A stretch of DNA of 64,000 bases from Geoanaerobacter pelophilus (GTDB taxonomy: Bacteria; Desulfobacterota; Desulfuromonadia; Geobacterales; DSM-12255), in NCBI RefSeq assembly GCF_018476885.1, contig NZ_JAHCVJ010000001.1, positions 1,054,001 through 1,118,000 of the forward strand. The letters are read 5' to 3'. Shown piece after piece: positions 26,348-36,539 of the stretch; the stretch's first letter is position 1; the number at the start of each line of letters is the position of its first letter. Under the pieces are notes generated by a model, which saw nothing but the letters and a program-made list of their open reading frames with translations, did not search any database and was not told the DNA's origin. A program made the translations under genes and the position numbers.

Positions 26348-29005
26348 ATGCGCATGAACGATGATCAGTATGCCGAATGGAAGGCAATGGTGCCCCGCCC
26401 ACCAGCAGGCGATGCAATTATCGACTCTATCCGGCTGAAACCTCCTGGACGCAATGTCAGAGGGAATTACTCCAATATGACCGGCGTGTTTCAGAGCCAA
26501 AAAATGGGATGCGAGATCAAATCCGAAAGCAACATGGGCGAGTGGTGCTTCATCAGAGAATGCGAGGTGTCGGACGAGGTGCTGGAGTTTTATGATCAGC
26601 CTCCTGAACAGATCAAAATCTCATGGACCAACGAGCACGGACTGAACCAGGGGATCTGGTCAACGGCCGATTTCTTTTTACTTCGTCAGGACGGCAGCGC
26701 AGGATGGGTTGAGGTCAAGCCTGAGTCGGTATTATTGACATCTTCGGCTCACTCGAATCGTTATTTACGACATGATGACGGTTCCTGGTCATGCCCCAGC
26801 GGCGAGGAATTTGCGGAAAGACTCGGACTGTTCTACCACATTTGCTCGACGGCAGAATTCAACGCAATCCTTCAGCGCAATATCGAGTACATCCTCGATT
26901 TCCTGCATGAATCCGGTAACATAGCTCCATCGGCAAAGCGAAGCATCCTCCAACTGGTAGCTACCCACGAAGGGATCACACTGGGCGAAATATTCTCGCA
27001 CGAAGGGGATTACTCGCGCTCCGACGTGCTGAAACTGATTGCCTACGAAGAGCTGTATGTGGATCTCAATCAGCATGTTCTGGCCCGCCATCAGTCAGTA
27101 CCGGTGTTTACCAACAGGGCGATGTCTGACAGCTTTCTTGATTTACCGTTGGCGGGAGGTTGGTCACCGGCAGCTGGTTCGGTTCGCCTGGCAGAAGGAT
27201 CGATAATCTCCTTCGACGGTCGGCCGTTTGAAATCATCCAGATCAGCAATGATGTCTGGCTGAGAAATCAGGACGGGAAAGTCACCACATTTTCTCTGGA
27301 AACTTTCGAGCAGTTGATAAAGATAGGGAAAATCACCTCAACCGGCGATGCCAGCGCACGAAACGCGGATATCCAGGCAATCCTGAACTCAAAAAGCGAC
27401 GATGAATTTGAGCGCGCCAGGCAACGGATGCGGGATTTCGTCCTGCCGTGGCTTAACAAGGCCGGCCGTCAAACCCCTTCCACCGCCTGGAAGTGGCTTA
27501 GACGGTATCGTGACGCCGAAATGACCTATGGGTGCGGTTTTTTGGGCCTATTTGACGATTGCAAGGCGAGAGGGAACCGACAAGCAAAGATGCCAAAACG
27601 TGCCGCAGCATTGATTAACGACGTGCTGCACCAAGTTTACCTGACCAAAAGCCAACCTACGCTTAAGCGAGCGTACGCTGAATATGTACAGCGGTGTGAG
27701 GAGGAGGGCATTACCCCTGCGTCGCAACGTACTTTTTGCGGTGTGAGCTCAAAAATAAGTCGCGTTGAGGTAACCAGAAAGCGTAAGGGGAAAAAAGCCG
27801 CCTACCAGGTCGAGATATCCTACTGGCAGCTGGAGATTGACACTCCCCGTCACGGCGATCGACCATTTGAGGTTGTACACATCGATCACACACGGCTCGA
27901 CATAGTGCTCTTCGATTCGAAAACCGGCAAATCACTCACTCACCTTTGGCTCACCATCATGATTGACGCTTTCACCCGCAGAGTTTTGGCCATCTATATT
28001 TCTTTTGAGCCTCCGAGCTACCGGCCCGTGATGATGATTCTGCGGGAGTGCGTTAGGCGGTTCCAGCGACTACCGCAAACTCTCGTCCTCGATAACGGTA
28101 AGGAGTTCCATTCGCGTTACCTCGCACGTGTGTGCGCCTATTACATGATCAACATCAAATACCGACCTCCGTCACAGGCGCGGTTCGGCAGTGTGGTGGA
28201 GCGGATTTTCGGCACCACGAATACGGTATTTGTCAACACACTGCTGGGCAATACCCAGGGGATGAAGAACCCCCGATCGGTTAGTTCAAGTCATCTTCCG
28301 GCCAACAACGCCGTCTGGACCTTTGACGCGCTCAAACCCCGTCTCGAGGAATTCCTGTATGAAATCTACGACCAGATTGATCACCCGGCGCTGTTCGAAT
28401 CCCCCCGGGCCGCCTTTGAACGAGGAATAATCGAGCATGGTCTGCGCACGGGCCGCTGCGTTGCCTACGATGATTCGTTCATGATGATGACCCGTCCCAC
28501 ACCCCCCAAAGGGACAGCCTTGGTAGTCCCGTCAAAGGGGGTGAAGATCAACAACATCTTTTACTGGTGTGACGCATTTCGTTCCCGGGTGATCGAAAAG
28601 ACTCGGGTTCCGGTTCGCTACGAACCGTTCAATATTGGGATTGCCTACGCGTATGTCAATGGTACCTGGCAGATATGTCGTTCCCCGGAGTTTTTCCATT
28701 ATCTAAACGGGCTCACTGAGTGCGAAATGATACGGATATCGACAGAAATCAAGAAAAGGTGCCGTCTGACGAACCAAAAATACCAAATGACCCCAAAGCT
28801 GTTACGGGACTTCCTCAGGGAGACTAGCAACGAGGAGGTGCTTCTGGTCATGCGCAAACGGGATGCCGAAGGCCGCTCCTACGAATATGCCGAGGAGGAT
28901 GGGCATACTGAGCCTGCAAATGCAGTTGAGGGCTCTATCGGCGAGCAGGGCAAGACAACTCTCGTGTACGACACTTCGGCCATTAAGATACTGGATGATC
29001 TGTAA
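26348..29005 (+). CDS. Fused TnsA-TnsB transposase of a Tn7-like element
   Basis: 885 aa. ATG 26348 is preferred to GTG 26336 because CGGAGG (26331-26336) fits the ATG. Residues about 50-130 are a TnsA-type endonuclease: E65 (MGEWCF), D108 (STADFF) and E122-x-K124 (WVEVKPE), the 5'-strand cleavage centre of Tn7. The rest is a TnsB/Mu-like retroviral-type integrase with D513 (VHIDHTR), D582 (LVLDNGKEF) and E618 (GSVVERIF), a DD(35)E triad. One protein would thus cut both strands, giving cut-and-paste transposition. It heads an operon with tnsC and tniQ. All catalytic residues are present, so it may be active. Confidence 0.92.
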   Translation: MRMNDDQYAEWKAMVPRPPAGDAIIDSIRLKPPGRNVRGNYSNMTGVFQSQKMGCEIKSESNMGEWCFIRECEVSDEVLEFYDQPPEQIKISWTNEHGLNQGIWSTADFFLLRQDGSAGWVEVKPESVLLTSSAHSNRYLRHDDGSWSCPSGEEFAERLGLFYHICSTAEFNAILQRNIEYILDFLHESGNIAPSAKRSILQLVATHEGITLGEIFSHEGDYSRSDVLKLIAYEELYVDLNQHVLARHQSVPVFTNRAMSDSFLDLPLAGGWSPAAGSVRLAEGSIISFDGRPFEIIQISNDVWLRNQDGKVTTFSLETFEQLIKIGKITSTGDASARNADIQAILNSKSDDEFERARQRMRDFVLPWLNKAGRQTPSTAWKWLRRYRDAEMTYGCGFLGLFDDCKARGNRQAKMPKRAAALINDVLHQVYLTKSQPTLKRAYAEYVQRCEEEGITPASQRTFCGVSSKISRVEVTRKRKGKKAAYQVEISYWQLEIDTPRHGDRPFEVVHIDHTRLDIVLFDSKTGKSLTHLWLTIMIDAFTRRVLAIYISFEPPSYRPVMMILRECVRRFQRLPQTLVLDNGKEFHSRYLARVCAYYMINIKYRPPSQARFGSVVERIFGTTNTVFVNTLLGNTQGMKNPRSVSSSHLPANNAVWTFDALKPRLEEFLYEIYDQIDHPALFESPRAAFERGIIEHGLRTGRCVAYDDSFMMMTRPTPPKGTALVVPSKGVKINNIFYWCDAFRSRVIEKTRVPVRYEPFNIGIAYAYVNGTWQICRSPEFFHYLNGLTECEMIRISTEIKKRCRLTNQKYQMTPKLLRDFLRETSNEEVLLVMRKRDAEGRSYEYAEEDGHTEPANAVEGSIGEQGKTTLVYDTSAIKILDDL

Positions 29006-29150
29006 TCGATGCACTGTTCAGGACAAGGATATTTATGACTTTCACACCCAGCAACATGTATCCGGCCATCAATCGCGAGGTCGACCTCCTCCAAGGTTCC
29101 TCGAACCTGAGATGTATATGCGCACTAACCGCAAACAGAAAGGACATAGC

Positions 29151-30266
29151 ATGAAGATTTTTCCAGGCAACCAAGATGTCGAAGCTTTTCAGAACGGCCG
29201 CATTACCCATGCTCATCTCGTGACGGCTCGTGAAAAGCTGTTTTTCGAGGTGAACAATGCCGTCGAAGGCACGCTCATTTTCCTTTTCGGCCCAACTGGG
29301 GTTGGCAAAACGACCCTCATTGAAAGCTTCCGGGAAAAGTTTACCGATGAAATGTTTTCCTCCGGCATTTCTTCCAAAGGCGACCTGCCGGTTCTGGTTG
29401 TCGAAGCCCGGGCTCCGGACAGCCCAAAATTCTCCTGGAAGGAACTGTATCGCTCAACATTGAATGTAATGATGGAACCGCTACCGATCAAAAAGTGCCC
29501 GCTGGAATTGCGTACGCACAAGCCCCCGAAATGGCAGAAAACCGTCGGATATGAACTCCTCTTCTCGTTGCAGGAAGCGATAATCAGGAGGAACGTGAAG
29601 GTGCTTATAATCGATGAGGCGCAGCATATCGGTATTGGCAGCGGTCCCGGCGGCATTCATGCACAACTGGATCATTTGAAGTCCATTGCCAATCTGACCG
29701 AGACCATCATCGTGCTTGCCGGCGTCTACGACCTCATCAACTTCCGGAACCTGAGTGGACAGTTGAGCCGTCGGAGTATTGATATCCACTTCCCACGCTA
29801 CATGCCCAACAACCTGGATGAGTGCCAGGAATTCACCAACGTGCTCGCAACGTTCCAGGAGAAGATCCCCTTCACCTGCGCCCCCCCACTGGTCAGCATG
29901 ATCGAAGATCTGTACGCAGGTTCACTGGGCTGCGTCGGCATCCTCAAGAGCTGGCTCGACAGGACCGTCAGGCTTGTGGCGATCGAAGGGGGAAATATGT
30001 TCACGCATGACCACCTGATGAGGACAGTGATGTCCGACGAACAGCTCAAAACCATCTGGAAAGAACTGGTCGAGGGCGAGAAGAAGCTCACCACTTCGGC
30101 GCAGCCGCTTACGAAGATGAAAGAGCTGCTCAAAATTGAAACCTCAGCGGCAGAAAAGGCCAAAAAACAGAAACCTGCGCGTAATAATTCACCGGGCAAG
30201 AAGCTCAAGCCCGGTGAAAGGAAACCTCAGCGCCTCAAGAATGGGAGAGATCAGGATGTCGAATAA
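29151..30266 (+). CDS. tnsC: TnsC-like AAA+ ATPase
   Basis: 371 aa from ATG 29151, which follows AAAGGACATAGC; the open frame runs upstream over the tnsAB end without a good start. Walker A GPTGVGKT at 47-54 and Walker B VLIIDEAQHIG are intact. This ATPase forms the filament that links target selection (TniQ/TnsD) to the transposase. The C-terminus is basic (KKQKPARNNSPGKKLKPGER), suggesting DNA contact. It is 145 bp after tnsAB and its last 11 nt overlap the tniQ start. Confidence 0.88.
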   Translation: MKIFPGNQDVEAFQNGRITHAHLVTAREKLFFEVNNAVEGTLIFLFGPTGVGKTTLIESFREKFTDEMFSSGISSKGDLPVLVVEARAPDSPKFSWKELYRSTLNVMMEPLPIKKCPLELRTHKPPKWQKTVGYELLFSLQEAIIRRNVKVLIIDEAQHIGIGSGPGGIHAQLDHLKSIANLTETIIVLAGVYDLINFRNLSGQLSRRSIDIHFPRYMPNNLDECQEFTNVLATFQEKIPFTCAPPLVSMIEDLYAGSLGCVGILKSWLDRTVRLVAIEGGNMFTHDHLMRTVMSDEQLKTIWKELVEGEKKLTTSAQPLTKMKELLKIETSAAEKAKKQKPARNNSPGKKLKPGERKPQRLKNGRDQDVE

Positions 30267-31590
30267 ACAGCAAAATACTTGTGAATGGCTGCCGGAATTC
30301 CATGAAAAGCGGTTGCCGACTCCTCTTGTCAACCTGAACGTCCAAGGTCTTAACACTCCCTTAGTCGAAAGCTTAAGCAGTTATCTTTCAAGGTGTGCAG
30401 ACCACATCGATCTGACAGTGAAGGATGTTCTCTGTCACGTGATCTCACCGTTGCTCAGCCACCAGTACCTGACACCTGCCAGGGTAACGGAGAGTTCATT
30501 TAGTGCAATTGCTGCAATGAACGGCCGCTGTGGAACAAGTGCTGAGTGGGTGAGAGTCCTGGGGATGCTTTCGCATTGCCAGGATCTCATCCACACAAAT
30601 TTCCTGATGTTCAGAAATATTATTCCTGACAAGAAGTTGCTAAATAGGGACCGGTCATGGTGCCCAGTATGCCTCAACGAGTTGCGTGAGCAGAATCGTG
30701 TTTACGAACCCCTGCTTTTCAATGTCGCAGAGGTGAAGGCCTGCCCGCGGCATGGATGTTGGCTCGTCGACCGTTGCCCTTGCTGCCAGTCAAAATCTCC
30801 TGTGTTGGCGCCTCGAATCGTCCCAGGGTATTGCACATCCTGCGGAGAATGGCTTGGCGCCGGCAATGCTCCGCAGGTATCACCATCAGAAGAGTCATAT
30901 TTACGAGTAGCCAATTTAGTGGGAGATCTTCTTGCTGTTGGCCCTACTCTGCGGGAGCAACCCAAGCGTGAGCGGATAGCGGATTTCATCGCTTTCCTTA
31001 TCAGGACGCGCATGAAGGACAAAAGTGCCCGGGCGCTTGCCCGCCTGCTGAAAATCAATCACTCGTATGTTCTTGACTGGCTGAACGGTGCCTACGTCCC
31101 CATGCTCGGCAACCTGCTGTGGATATGCCAGGTATTTAACGTAACCTTGGTGGAAATCGCTAATGGGGATTTTTTTGAAGAGAGTACTGCATATGAACCT
31201 GCCTGCGAGACATCCACAGGTCTTAACGTGACCTCGCAAAGCCCCATCGACTGGCCCATGATTCATCAGACAATGCAGCGAATAGCCTCTGGAGAAGAAC
31301 CTCCCAGGAAAGTTATCGATATTGCCAGGAGCTGTAACTGCCATGTATCGGCTCTTTACCAGTTCGACTCTCGCCTCTGCAAGGCGGTTACACGCCGCTA
31401 CAAGGATCAGGAGCACCAGCGGCAGGCACAGGAGGAGGAAATATTTGTAGCTCAAATCCGACAGTACCTACGAGAATGCCAATCCCTCGAAATGCTGCCT
31501 ATTAAGAACGAAATATACAAAAGATTTGGCGGTAGGAGTAAAAAGCGTCAGGAAATAGTGGAAAGGGTATTTGAAGAGGAAGGCTTGTAG
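30256..31590 (+). CDS. tniQ: TniQ/TnsD-family target-selection protein
   Basis: 444 aa from ATG 30256 behind GGGAGAG. The TniQ domain opens with RLPTPLVNLNVQGLNTPLVE and SLSSYLSRCADHI. Zinc ribbons: C136/C139, C163/H166, C174/C177, C193/C196. A Cro-like helix-turn-helix follows at about 256-300 (SARALARLLKINHSYVLDWL). In Tn7 relatives this protein reads the attachment site or, in CRISPR-associated elements, joins Cascade. No cas genes are nearby, so direct DNA recognition is likelier, and tRNA-Sec is the obvious candidate target (inference). Confidence 0.85.
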   Translation: MSNKQQNTCEWLPEFHEKRLPTPLVNLNVQGLNTPLVESLSSYLSRCADHIDLTVKDVLCHVISPLLSHQYLTPARVTESSFSAIAAMNGRCGTSAEWVRVLGMLSHCQDLIHTNFLMFRNIIPDKKLLNRDRSWCPVCLNELREQNRVYEPLLFNVAEVKACPRHGCWLVDRCPCCQSKSPVLAPRIVPGYCTSCGEWLGAGNAPQVSPSEESYLRVANLVGDLLAVGPTLREQPKRERIADFIAFLIRTRMKDKSARALARLLKINHSYVLDWLNGAYVPMLGNLLWICQVFNVTLVEIANGDFFEESTAYEPACETSTGLNVTSQSPIDWPMIHQTMQRIASGEEPPRKVIDIARSCNCHVSALYQFDSRLCKAVTRRYKDQEHQRQAQEEEIFVAQIRQYLRECQSLEMLPIKNEIYKRFGGRSKKRQEIVERVFEEEGL

Positions 31591-31719
31591 GACACTTAGC
31601 TCGTAAAAGGCTTGGACTTCCTTCAGTTTAATAGATACTCGTCAGGTTCCAGTTGAAGCCATCTCAAATGGGTGTGTCTAGAATTTTGTGTAAATGTTTT
31701 TCCGGTCATATGATTTGAT

Positions 31720-34617
31720 TCAGATACGTTGGAGCACCTCCTTTAAAGTTGACAACTTGAACGGTTTTTGGATGAACCCCGCTAACCCCTTTCCGGCAAA
31801 TTTCTGGGTCACCTCATACTCACTGTAACCGCTCGATATGACTACCTTCACGCTCGGGTCGATTATTCTTAACTCCCTAAATGTCTGTTCTCCGTCCATA
31901 TGAGGCATGGTCAGATCAAGTATGACGCAGAATAACCCCTGCTGCGACTTGAATCTTTCGATCGCATCCCGGCCGTCTATGGCCGTGATGGCCGAAAAAC
32001 CGAGTTCCTTGATCATCTGCGAACCGACATCCAGGATGGTCTCTTCGTCATCTACCAGCAGGATCGTCCCTTCACCCTTGAATTCAACGGTACCAGCGTC
32101 AACAACCTGTTGCCTTGCAACCTCTGTACAGACAGGCAGTAACACCTTGAAACTGCTCCCGTTGTTCGGTTCGCTGTAGACTTTAATAGCACCTTTGTGT
32201 CCCCGGACGATTCCCTGAACAGCCGCCATCCCCAATCCTCTGCCGGTAAATTTGGTGGTGAAGAACGGATCGAACAGCTTTGACTGTGTCTCCTTATCCA
32301 TACCGCAGCCACTGTCGGAAACCTCAAAGTAGACATATCGGCCTTCAGGGATATCGGTGTTAAGCCAAGCTGATTTCAGGTAATCCTTGTCGCAATCTAT
32401 ACAGCCAGTGGATATGGATATAACACCACTCTTATCACCAATAGCTTCAGAAGCGTTTATGACAAGATTCATTACTATTTGACGTATTTGGGTGGCGTCT
32501 GCCTCTACAGCGGGGAGATCATGATGCAGGTTGAATCGCAGTACGGCTTTTTTTGATATTGAGACTTCCAACATGTGCAGCATGCCTTCTAAAATGAGAT
32601 TCAAATCGATGTTCTCTACAACGAATTTACCCTTACCGGAGTATGCCAGCATCTGTTTGGCCAAGTCCGCTGCGCGGGCTGCCGCCTGCTCGATCTTGTG
32701 CAGGTTCTCGGTGGCCGGTGATTCCTTGTTGATTCTCATAAGTGCCAGATCAGCATTGCCGAGGATAGCCATGAGGATATTGTTGAAGTCGTGAGCAATG
32801 CCGCCGGCCAGCACACCCAAACTCTCCAGTTTTTGGGCATGCAGAAGTTGTTTTTCGAGGTTGTTACGCTCCTCCTCGGCCATTTTTTGCTGAGTAATGT
32901 CCTCGTGAGTGCCGCACATTCGAGTTGGTTGTCCATCTAAGCTATATTCAACCACCATTGCTCTGTCACGGATCCATTTCCATTGGCCGTCCTTACAGCG
33001 CATACGATATTCAACTGCATGCATAGGTGTTATGCCTGCAAGATGATCATTGATAGATTGCCATGCAAGTGCACGGTCGTCTTCGTGTATAAGAGTATCC
33101 CAGTTTCCGACGGTAAATTCGATCTCCTCCAAGGTGAAGCCAATCATTTCAGCCCAGCGACTGTTACGCTTCACTTCACCGGATATGATGTTCCAATCCC
33201 AGAAACCCAACTGGCTTCCTTGCAGAACCATTGATAATTGATTTTCACTTTTCTTTAACGCCTCTTCCGCCACTTTACGTTCATTTATGTCTGCAATTAC
33301 GCCAATAAGCCCTAATTCGTTGCCCTGAATGTCATAAAAGCGTCTGCCAGAGAGGTGCCCCCAAAATTCCTTTCCATCCATACGCAAATAATATCGCTCA
33401 AGATCAACGGACTGGACTTTACTCTCCAACAGGTCGAGCATTCTCTTTCGGCCAATTACCCGTTCAGAAGGGTGGACAAGATCGACGTATTCCATTCCAT
33501 ACAAATCCGTAATTGAGCAGGCAAACATCTCTGCCATCTGCTTATTGGCGTGAATGATTTTTCCTTTCAAATCTACAAGAAAAATCGCCACGCTCGCAGT
33601 ATCCAGTATCTGCTCAAGCATTGTCTTATGTTCTGCAATCTCATCCTTGGACTTTTTGTTTGCTTTCCATTGCCGGAGGACCAACCTTGTTGCGATGACG
33701 GAGATGAACAGGAAGATTGACATGAATAGAGACATTACCCAAATTTCAGTATGCCATTCGGCCAGATAATCTGAAGTTGCAAGCCCAACAAAGATATAAA
33801 AGGGGTGTGATAATGCTATGGTGCGGAAAGAATATATACGTACCAAAGAATCAATACTGCTCTTGGCAGTGTAGGTTCCAATCGTTTTGCCTGCTTCTAT
33901 CAACTCTATGAATTGTTTAGACGCAACTTTTTGCCCAGTCCCACGTTCTACGTTCTTTAAGTCTGGATACCGCGCTACTAAGCTGAATTCAGAGTCAATC
34001 AAAGATATGACGCCATTTTTGCCGACATTCAATTTTGAAAATGTCTTCGTAAGATGATCGAGAGGAACGCCAGCGTAAACCAACCCTGCGAAAGCACCGT
34101 CTGGACGATTGACCCTGCGGGAAAATACAACCATCCATTTTCCGGAAATGCCCCCCACCAAAGGTTTTGAAATTACCAGGCCAGCTTTTGGGTTGTCACG
34201 AAGATACGCAAAGTAGTCCCTTTGAGCAAGGCTGGTCGTTTTGACGGGACTTGCCTTTGGGCCATAGATAGCATCCCCTGAAGCATCGGTAGCTCTAAAT
34301 GCTATAAGTTCTGGAAGGCGCGATTTTTCACGAATTATAAAGTTGTTGAACTGAATTTCATCTATGGCTCCGGAAGCCAGTTGTCGTTCCGCTTCATCGA
34401 CAACCGCCAATATTGCTACATCAACATGTGCAATTATACCGGACAGCGCTTCATCAAGCACTTGAGTCAAGTTCTGTGTTGTGACCGCAGCCCTTTCGTC
34501 ATAACGATGCTTGCTCTGAGCCAAAGAAAAAAGAATAATCACGGCAACAACAAGATTAAGGAGCATAACTCCTGTAATTAGTTGTTTAATAAATGGATGT
34601 TTCGGGGTGTTACTCAT
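31720..34617 (-). CDS. Membrane hybrid histidine kinase (Cache-PAS-PAS-HisKA-HATPase-REC)
   Basis: 965 aa. N-terminal helix (about 10-32), a dCache-type periplasmic sensor (about 35-295) with RDYFAYLRDNPKAGLVISKP, a second helix (about 298-320), two PAS/PAC units (about 335-460 and 465-590), HisKA with H609 in GGIAHDFNN, an HATPase with DSGCGMD and GRGLGMAAVQGIVRG, and a receiver with phospho-acceptor D901 (LDLTMPHMDG). Its kinase core closely matches the kinase at 52.8-55.4 kb. It is convergent with tniQ across 129 bp that hold no evident gene or terminator. The ligand is unknown. Confidence 0.93.
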   Translation of the reverse strand: MSNTPKHPFIKQLITGVMLLNLVVAVIILFSLAQSKHRYDERAAVTTQNLTQVLDEALSGIIAHVDVAILAVVDEAERQLASGAIDEIQFNNFIIREKSRLPELIAFRATDASGDAIYGPKASPVKTTSLAQRDYFAYLRDNPKAGLVISKPLVGGISGKWMVVFSRRVNRPDGAFAGLVYAGVPLDHLTKTFSKLNVGKNGVISLIDSEFSLVARYPDLKNVERGTGQKVASKQFIELIEAGKTIGTYTAKSSIDSLVRIYSFRTIALSHPFYIFVGLATSDYLAEWHTEIWVMSLFMSIFLFISVIATRLVLRQWKANKKSKDEIAEHKTMLEQILDTASVAIFLVDLKGKIIHANKQMAEMFACSITDLYGMEYVDLVHPSERVIGRKRMLDLLESKVQSVDLERYYLRMDGKEFWGHLSGRRFYDIQGNELGLIGVIADINERKVAEEALKKSENQLSMVLQGSQLGFWDWNIISGEVKRNSRWAEMIGFTLEEIEFTVGNWDTLIHEDDRALAWQSINDHLAGITPMHAVEYRMRCKDGQWKWIRDRAMVVEYSLDGQPTRMCGTHEDITQQKMAEEERNNLEKQLLHAQKLESLGVLAGGIAHDFNNILMAILGNADLALMRINKESPATENLHKIEQAAARAADLAKQMLAYSGKGKFVVENIDLNLILEGMLHMLEVSISKKAVLRFNLHHDLPAVEADATQIRQIVMNLVINASEAIGDKSGVISISTGCIDCDKDYLKSAWLNTDIPEGRYVYFEVSDSGCGMDKETQSKLFDPFFTTKFTGRGLGMAAVQGIVRGHKGAIKVYSEPNNGSSFKVLLPVCTEVARQQVVDAGTVEFKGEGTILLVDDEETILDVGSQMIKELGFSAITAIDGRDAIERFKSQQGLFCVILDLTMPHMDGEQTFRELRIIDPSVKVVISSGYSEYEVTQKFAGKGLAGFIQKPFKLSTLKEVLQRI

Positions 34618-34699
34618 ATTTCCTTCTTCTGAGTAGGGCCTGCAATAATTTTTGGAATGGCATTTCCGGCAATTTAATTCTATGAGTCCGGCGTTTCCA

Positions 34700-35049
34700 G
34701 CACCTTCTTTAGCAATCCAGTCGGCTGTACAGGTTCTTGGTCACTTTCCGCAGTGGCATGTTCAGTTATTCAATGGCATCATTTGCCATTTCCTTGAGCT
34801 GCTTCCACGATACGTTCAGGCTGGGCCGCACCAGATGGACGATGCAGAGTTGCACCTGCACCTGTGGGAAAACAGCCTAGATGGCTTCGGGAAATCCTTT
34901 TAGACCATCTACGCAGGTTATTAGTATATCCTTAACTCCCTATTCTTCAATTCGGTCAAGATGGAAAGCCAAAATTCCGCCCCTTCTGTTTCAGCAGCCC
35001 ACATGCCGAGAAACTCTTTTACTCCTTCCATCGTGACAGCAATGACCAG
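34700..35049 (-). pseudogene. Decayed IS256-family (mutator) transposase fragment
   Basis: Reading the minus strand gives VTMEGVKEFLGMWAAETEG, a stop, then in another frame TCVDGLKGFPEAI, a stop, then VQVQLCIVHLVR and KQLKEMANDAIE, and finally PLRKVTKNLYSR. These are consecutive conserved blocks of IS256-type transposases, broken by stops, frameshifts and a deletion. The N-terminal half is missing; the fragment ends where the IS21-type miniature element begins. Nothing identifiable is seen in 34618-34699. Confidence 0.8.
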
Positions 35050-35051
35050 AT

Positions 35052-35188
35052 TGTGAATCGGCTTCCAGGTTTGACCCGGATCGGCGTCCAGATGTGACCC
35101 GCCAGTTTATGTTATATCTGTAAGTTAAAATGTGTCTGGTGGGTCAAGGAGAGCGCCGAAAAGGGTCAATGTTGCAAGCCGATTCACA
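35052..35188. mobile_element. Miniature IS21-type element (ends only)
   Basis: 137 bp bounded by inverted repeats TGTGAATCGGCTTCCAGG (left) and the complement of TGTGAATCGGCTTGCAAC (right); the match continues to TTGACCC in both. There is no coding capacity. The ends resemble IS21-family termini, and a solo copy of the same end is found at 52437-52462. It lies at the broken edge of the IS256 fragment. No clear target duplication is visible. The remaining 35189-35267 shows nothing recognisable. Confidence 0.65.
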
Positions 35189-35267
35189 GTTAACGAGGTA
35201 TGCCGAAGGGAATAGGGAACTTTGTCAGTGATGCCGCTAGCTTTTGCCGCTTTGGTCCAAACATCTT

Positions 35268-36017
35268 TCAGGAAGTTTGCCGGTCGGAAGATTGTTTTCT
35301 GTCGCTCAAAACTTTGCCGAAAACTTCACTGGCATTATCAGCTTCTTTCTTGCCAACCTTGGCACTGAGTGCATAAATCAGGATCTTTAATTGTTCCTCA
35401 GTCAGGCCGGTATTCAGCCCAACATTGAAATGGGCCTGAAGTTGAGGGTTAACGCCATCCATACTGGCAAGTGCTGAAATGGTAGCGATCTCCCTGTTCT
35501 GAAAGTCCAGGTTGTCTCGCCCAAAGATATCACCGAACAGGTGGCCTTTCAAAAATTGGTCAATGGCGGGGGCGAAAGAATATATTGCCCCGGTGACCGG
35601 CTTACCGAGCAGTCGCGTCTGAATGTCCGTACCCAGTTCGATACTGCTCTTATTTGCCGGCAAGGGGCTAGCTTCCCTGCCAGCCTCTTCCTTGACCCCC
35701 TTCTTCTGCCGCTCTTCCAAAACAGTCATGAAGGTGCCGATTGCGTTCAGGCTGCGCGGGAATCCGGCGTAGGCATACAGTTGCACCAGAACTTCCTTGA
35801 TCTCGTTGATAGTCAGGCCGGCATCCAGCCCTTCCTTCAGTGAGACTTTCAGTCTTTCCAGATCACCCTTGGCCGTAAAAGCTGCGATGGGGATAATGCC
35901 TTGTTGTTTTGCACTCAGTTTCTGATTTTTGTTCATGGTTTGCGCCTCCGCTATGGCCACAATGAGATACATCATGACAAGCATGACAGCCAGGAAAGCG
36001 GTGATAAGTCTATTCAT
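35268..36017 (-). CDS. Exported protein with two carboxymuconolactone decarboxylase-like (CMD) domains
   Basis: 249 aa from the ATG at 36017, which follows GGGAGGC. A signal peptide ([23 protein letters not shown]) is followed by two CMD/AhpD-like helical domains, about 40-110 ([20 protein letters not shown]) and about 150-240 ([20 protein letters not shown]). I see no CxxC, so it is not of the AhpD peroxidase type. It is the last gene of the operon, overlapping the cupin gene by 8 nt. CMD plus cupin pairs commonly accompany AraC-regulated aldehyde and quinone genes; the reaction is unknown. Confidence 0.85.
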   Translation of the reverse strand: MNRLITAFLAVMLVMMYLIVAIAEAQTMNKNQKLSAKQQGIIPIAAFTAKGDLERLKVSLKEGLDAGLTINEIKEVLVQLYAYAGFPRSLNAIGTFMTVLEERQKKGVKEEAGREASPLPANKSSIELGTDIQTRLLGKPVTGAIYSFAPAIDQFLKGHLFGDIFGRDNLDFQNREIATISALASMDGVNPQLQAHFNVGLNTGLTEEQLKILIYALSAKVGKKEADNASEVFGKVLSDRKQSSDRQTS

Positions 36018-36522
36018 GCTTGCCTCCCGGTTTGCCGTTGTATTGCTCATCACTAACCTTTTCCAGCCATTCAACGTTCTTGCCGTTGAGTGTCCCGGTG
36101 ATGGCGATGTGCGTCATGGCAGTAGTTGGTGAGGCGCCGTGCCAGTGCTTTATCTTCGGCGGGCACCATATCACATCACCGGCCTTGATCTCTTCGACCG
36201 GGCCACCCCATTCCCCGGTCCGGCCCACGCCGGCAGTCACCAACAGTCGCTGTCCAGTCGGATGGATATGCCAAGCCGATCTGGCCCCCGGCTCGAAGGT
36301 GACATATGCTCCAGAAAATGGGGCCACGTCGTTGGCCGAAAACAAGGGATCGACACGGACAGAGCCGGTAAAGTATTCGACAGATCCTTTGATGGAAGCC
36401 TGGGTACCGGCCCTGGTTATGGTTTGCGCTGATTGAGGGGGATCTGCGGCCAGCGCCTGGCCCGTAACAACACCTGCTGCGGCGAGTAGCGTAAATGATT
36501 GTATCAAGGTTTTGGCAGTCAT
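36010..36522 (-). CDS. Exported cupin-domain protein
   Basis: 170 aa with signal peptide ([20 protein letters not shown], cleavage near ALA-ADP). The single cupin barrel shows the metal-site pattern: [10 protein letters not shown] with two His, [15 protein letters not shown] with more His, as in the TM1287/hydroxynitrile-lyase-like cupins. It overlaps the CMD gene (36010-36017), so the two are translationally coupled; 17 bp separate it from the aldehyde oxidoreductase gene upstream. Substrate not known. Confidence 0.88.
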   Translation of the reverse strand: MTAKTLIQSFTLLAAAGVVTGQALAADPPQSAQTITRAGTQASIKGSVEYFTGSVRVDPLFSANDVAPFSGAYVTFEPGARSAWHIHPTGQRLLVTAGVGRTGEWGGPVEEIKAGDVIWCPPKIKHWHGASPTTAMTHIAITGTLNGKNVEWLEKVSDEQYNGKPGGKHE

Positions 36523-36539
36523 TTTATTACCTCCATGGC

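Noticed and set aside
12218-31590. CRISPR array or cas genes accompanying the Tn7-like operon
   Set aside because: No regularly spaced repeats or Cas-like proteins are visible in this region or elsewhere in the window.
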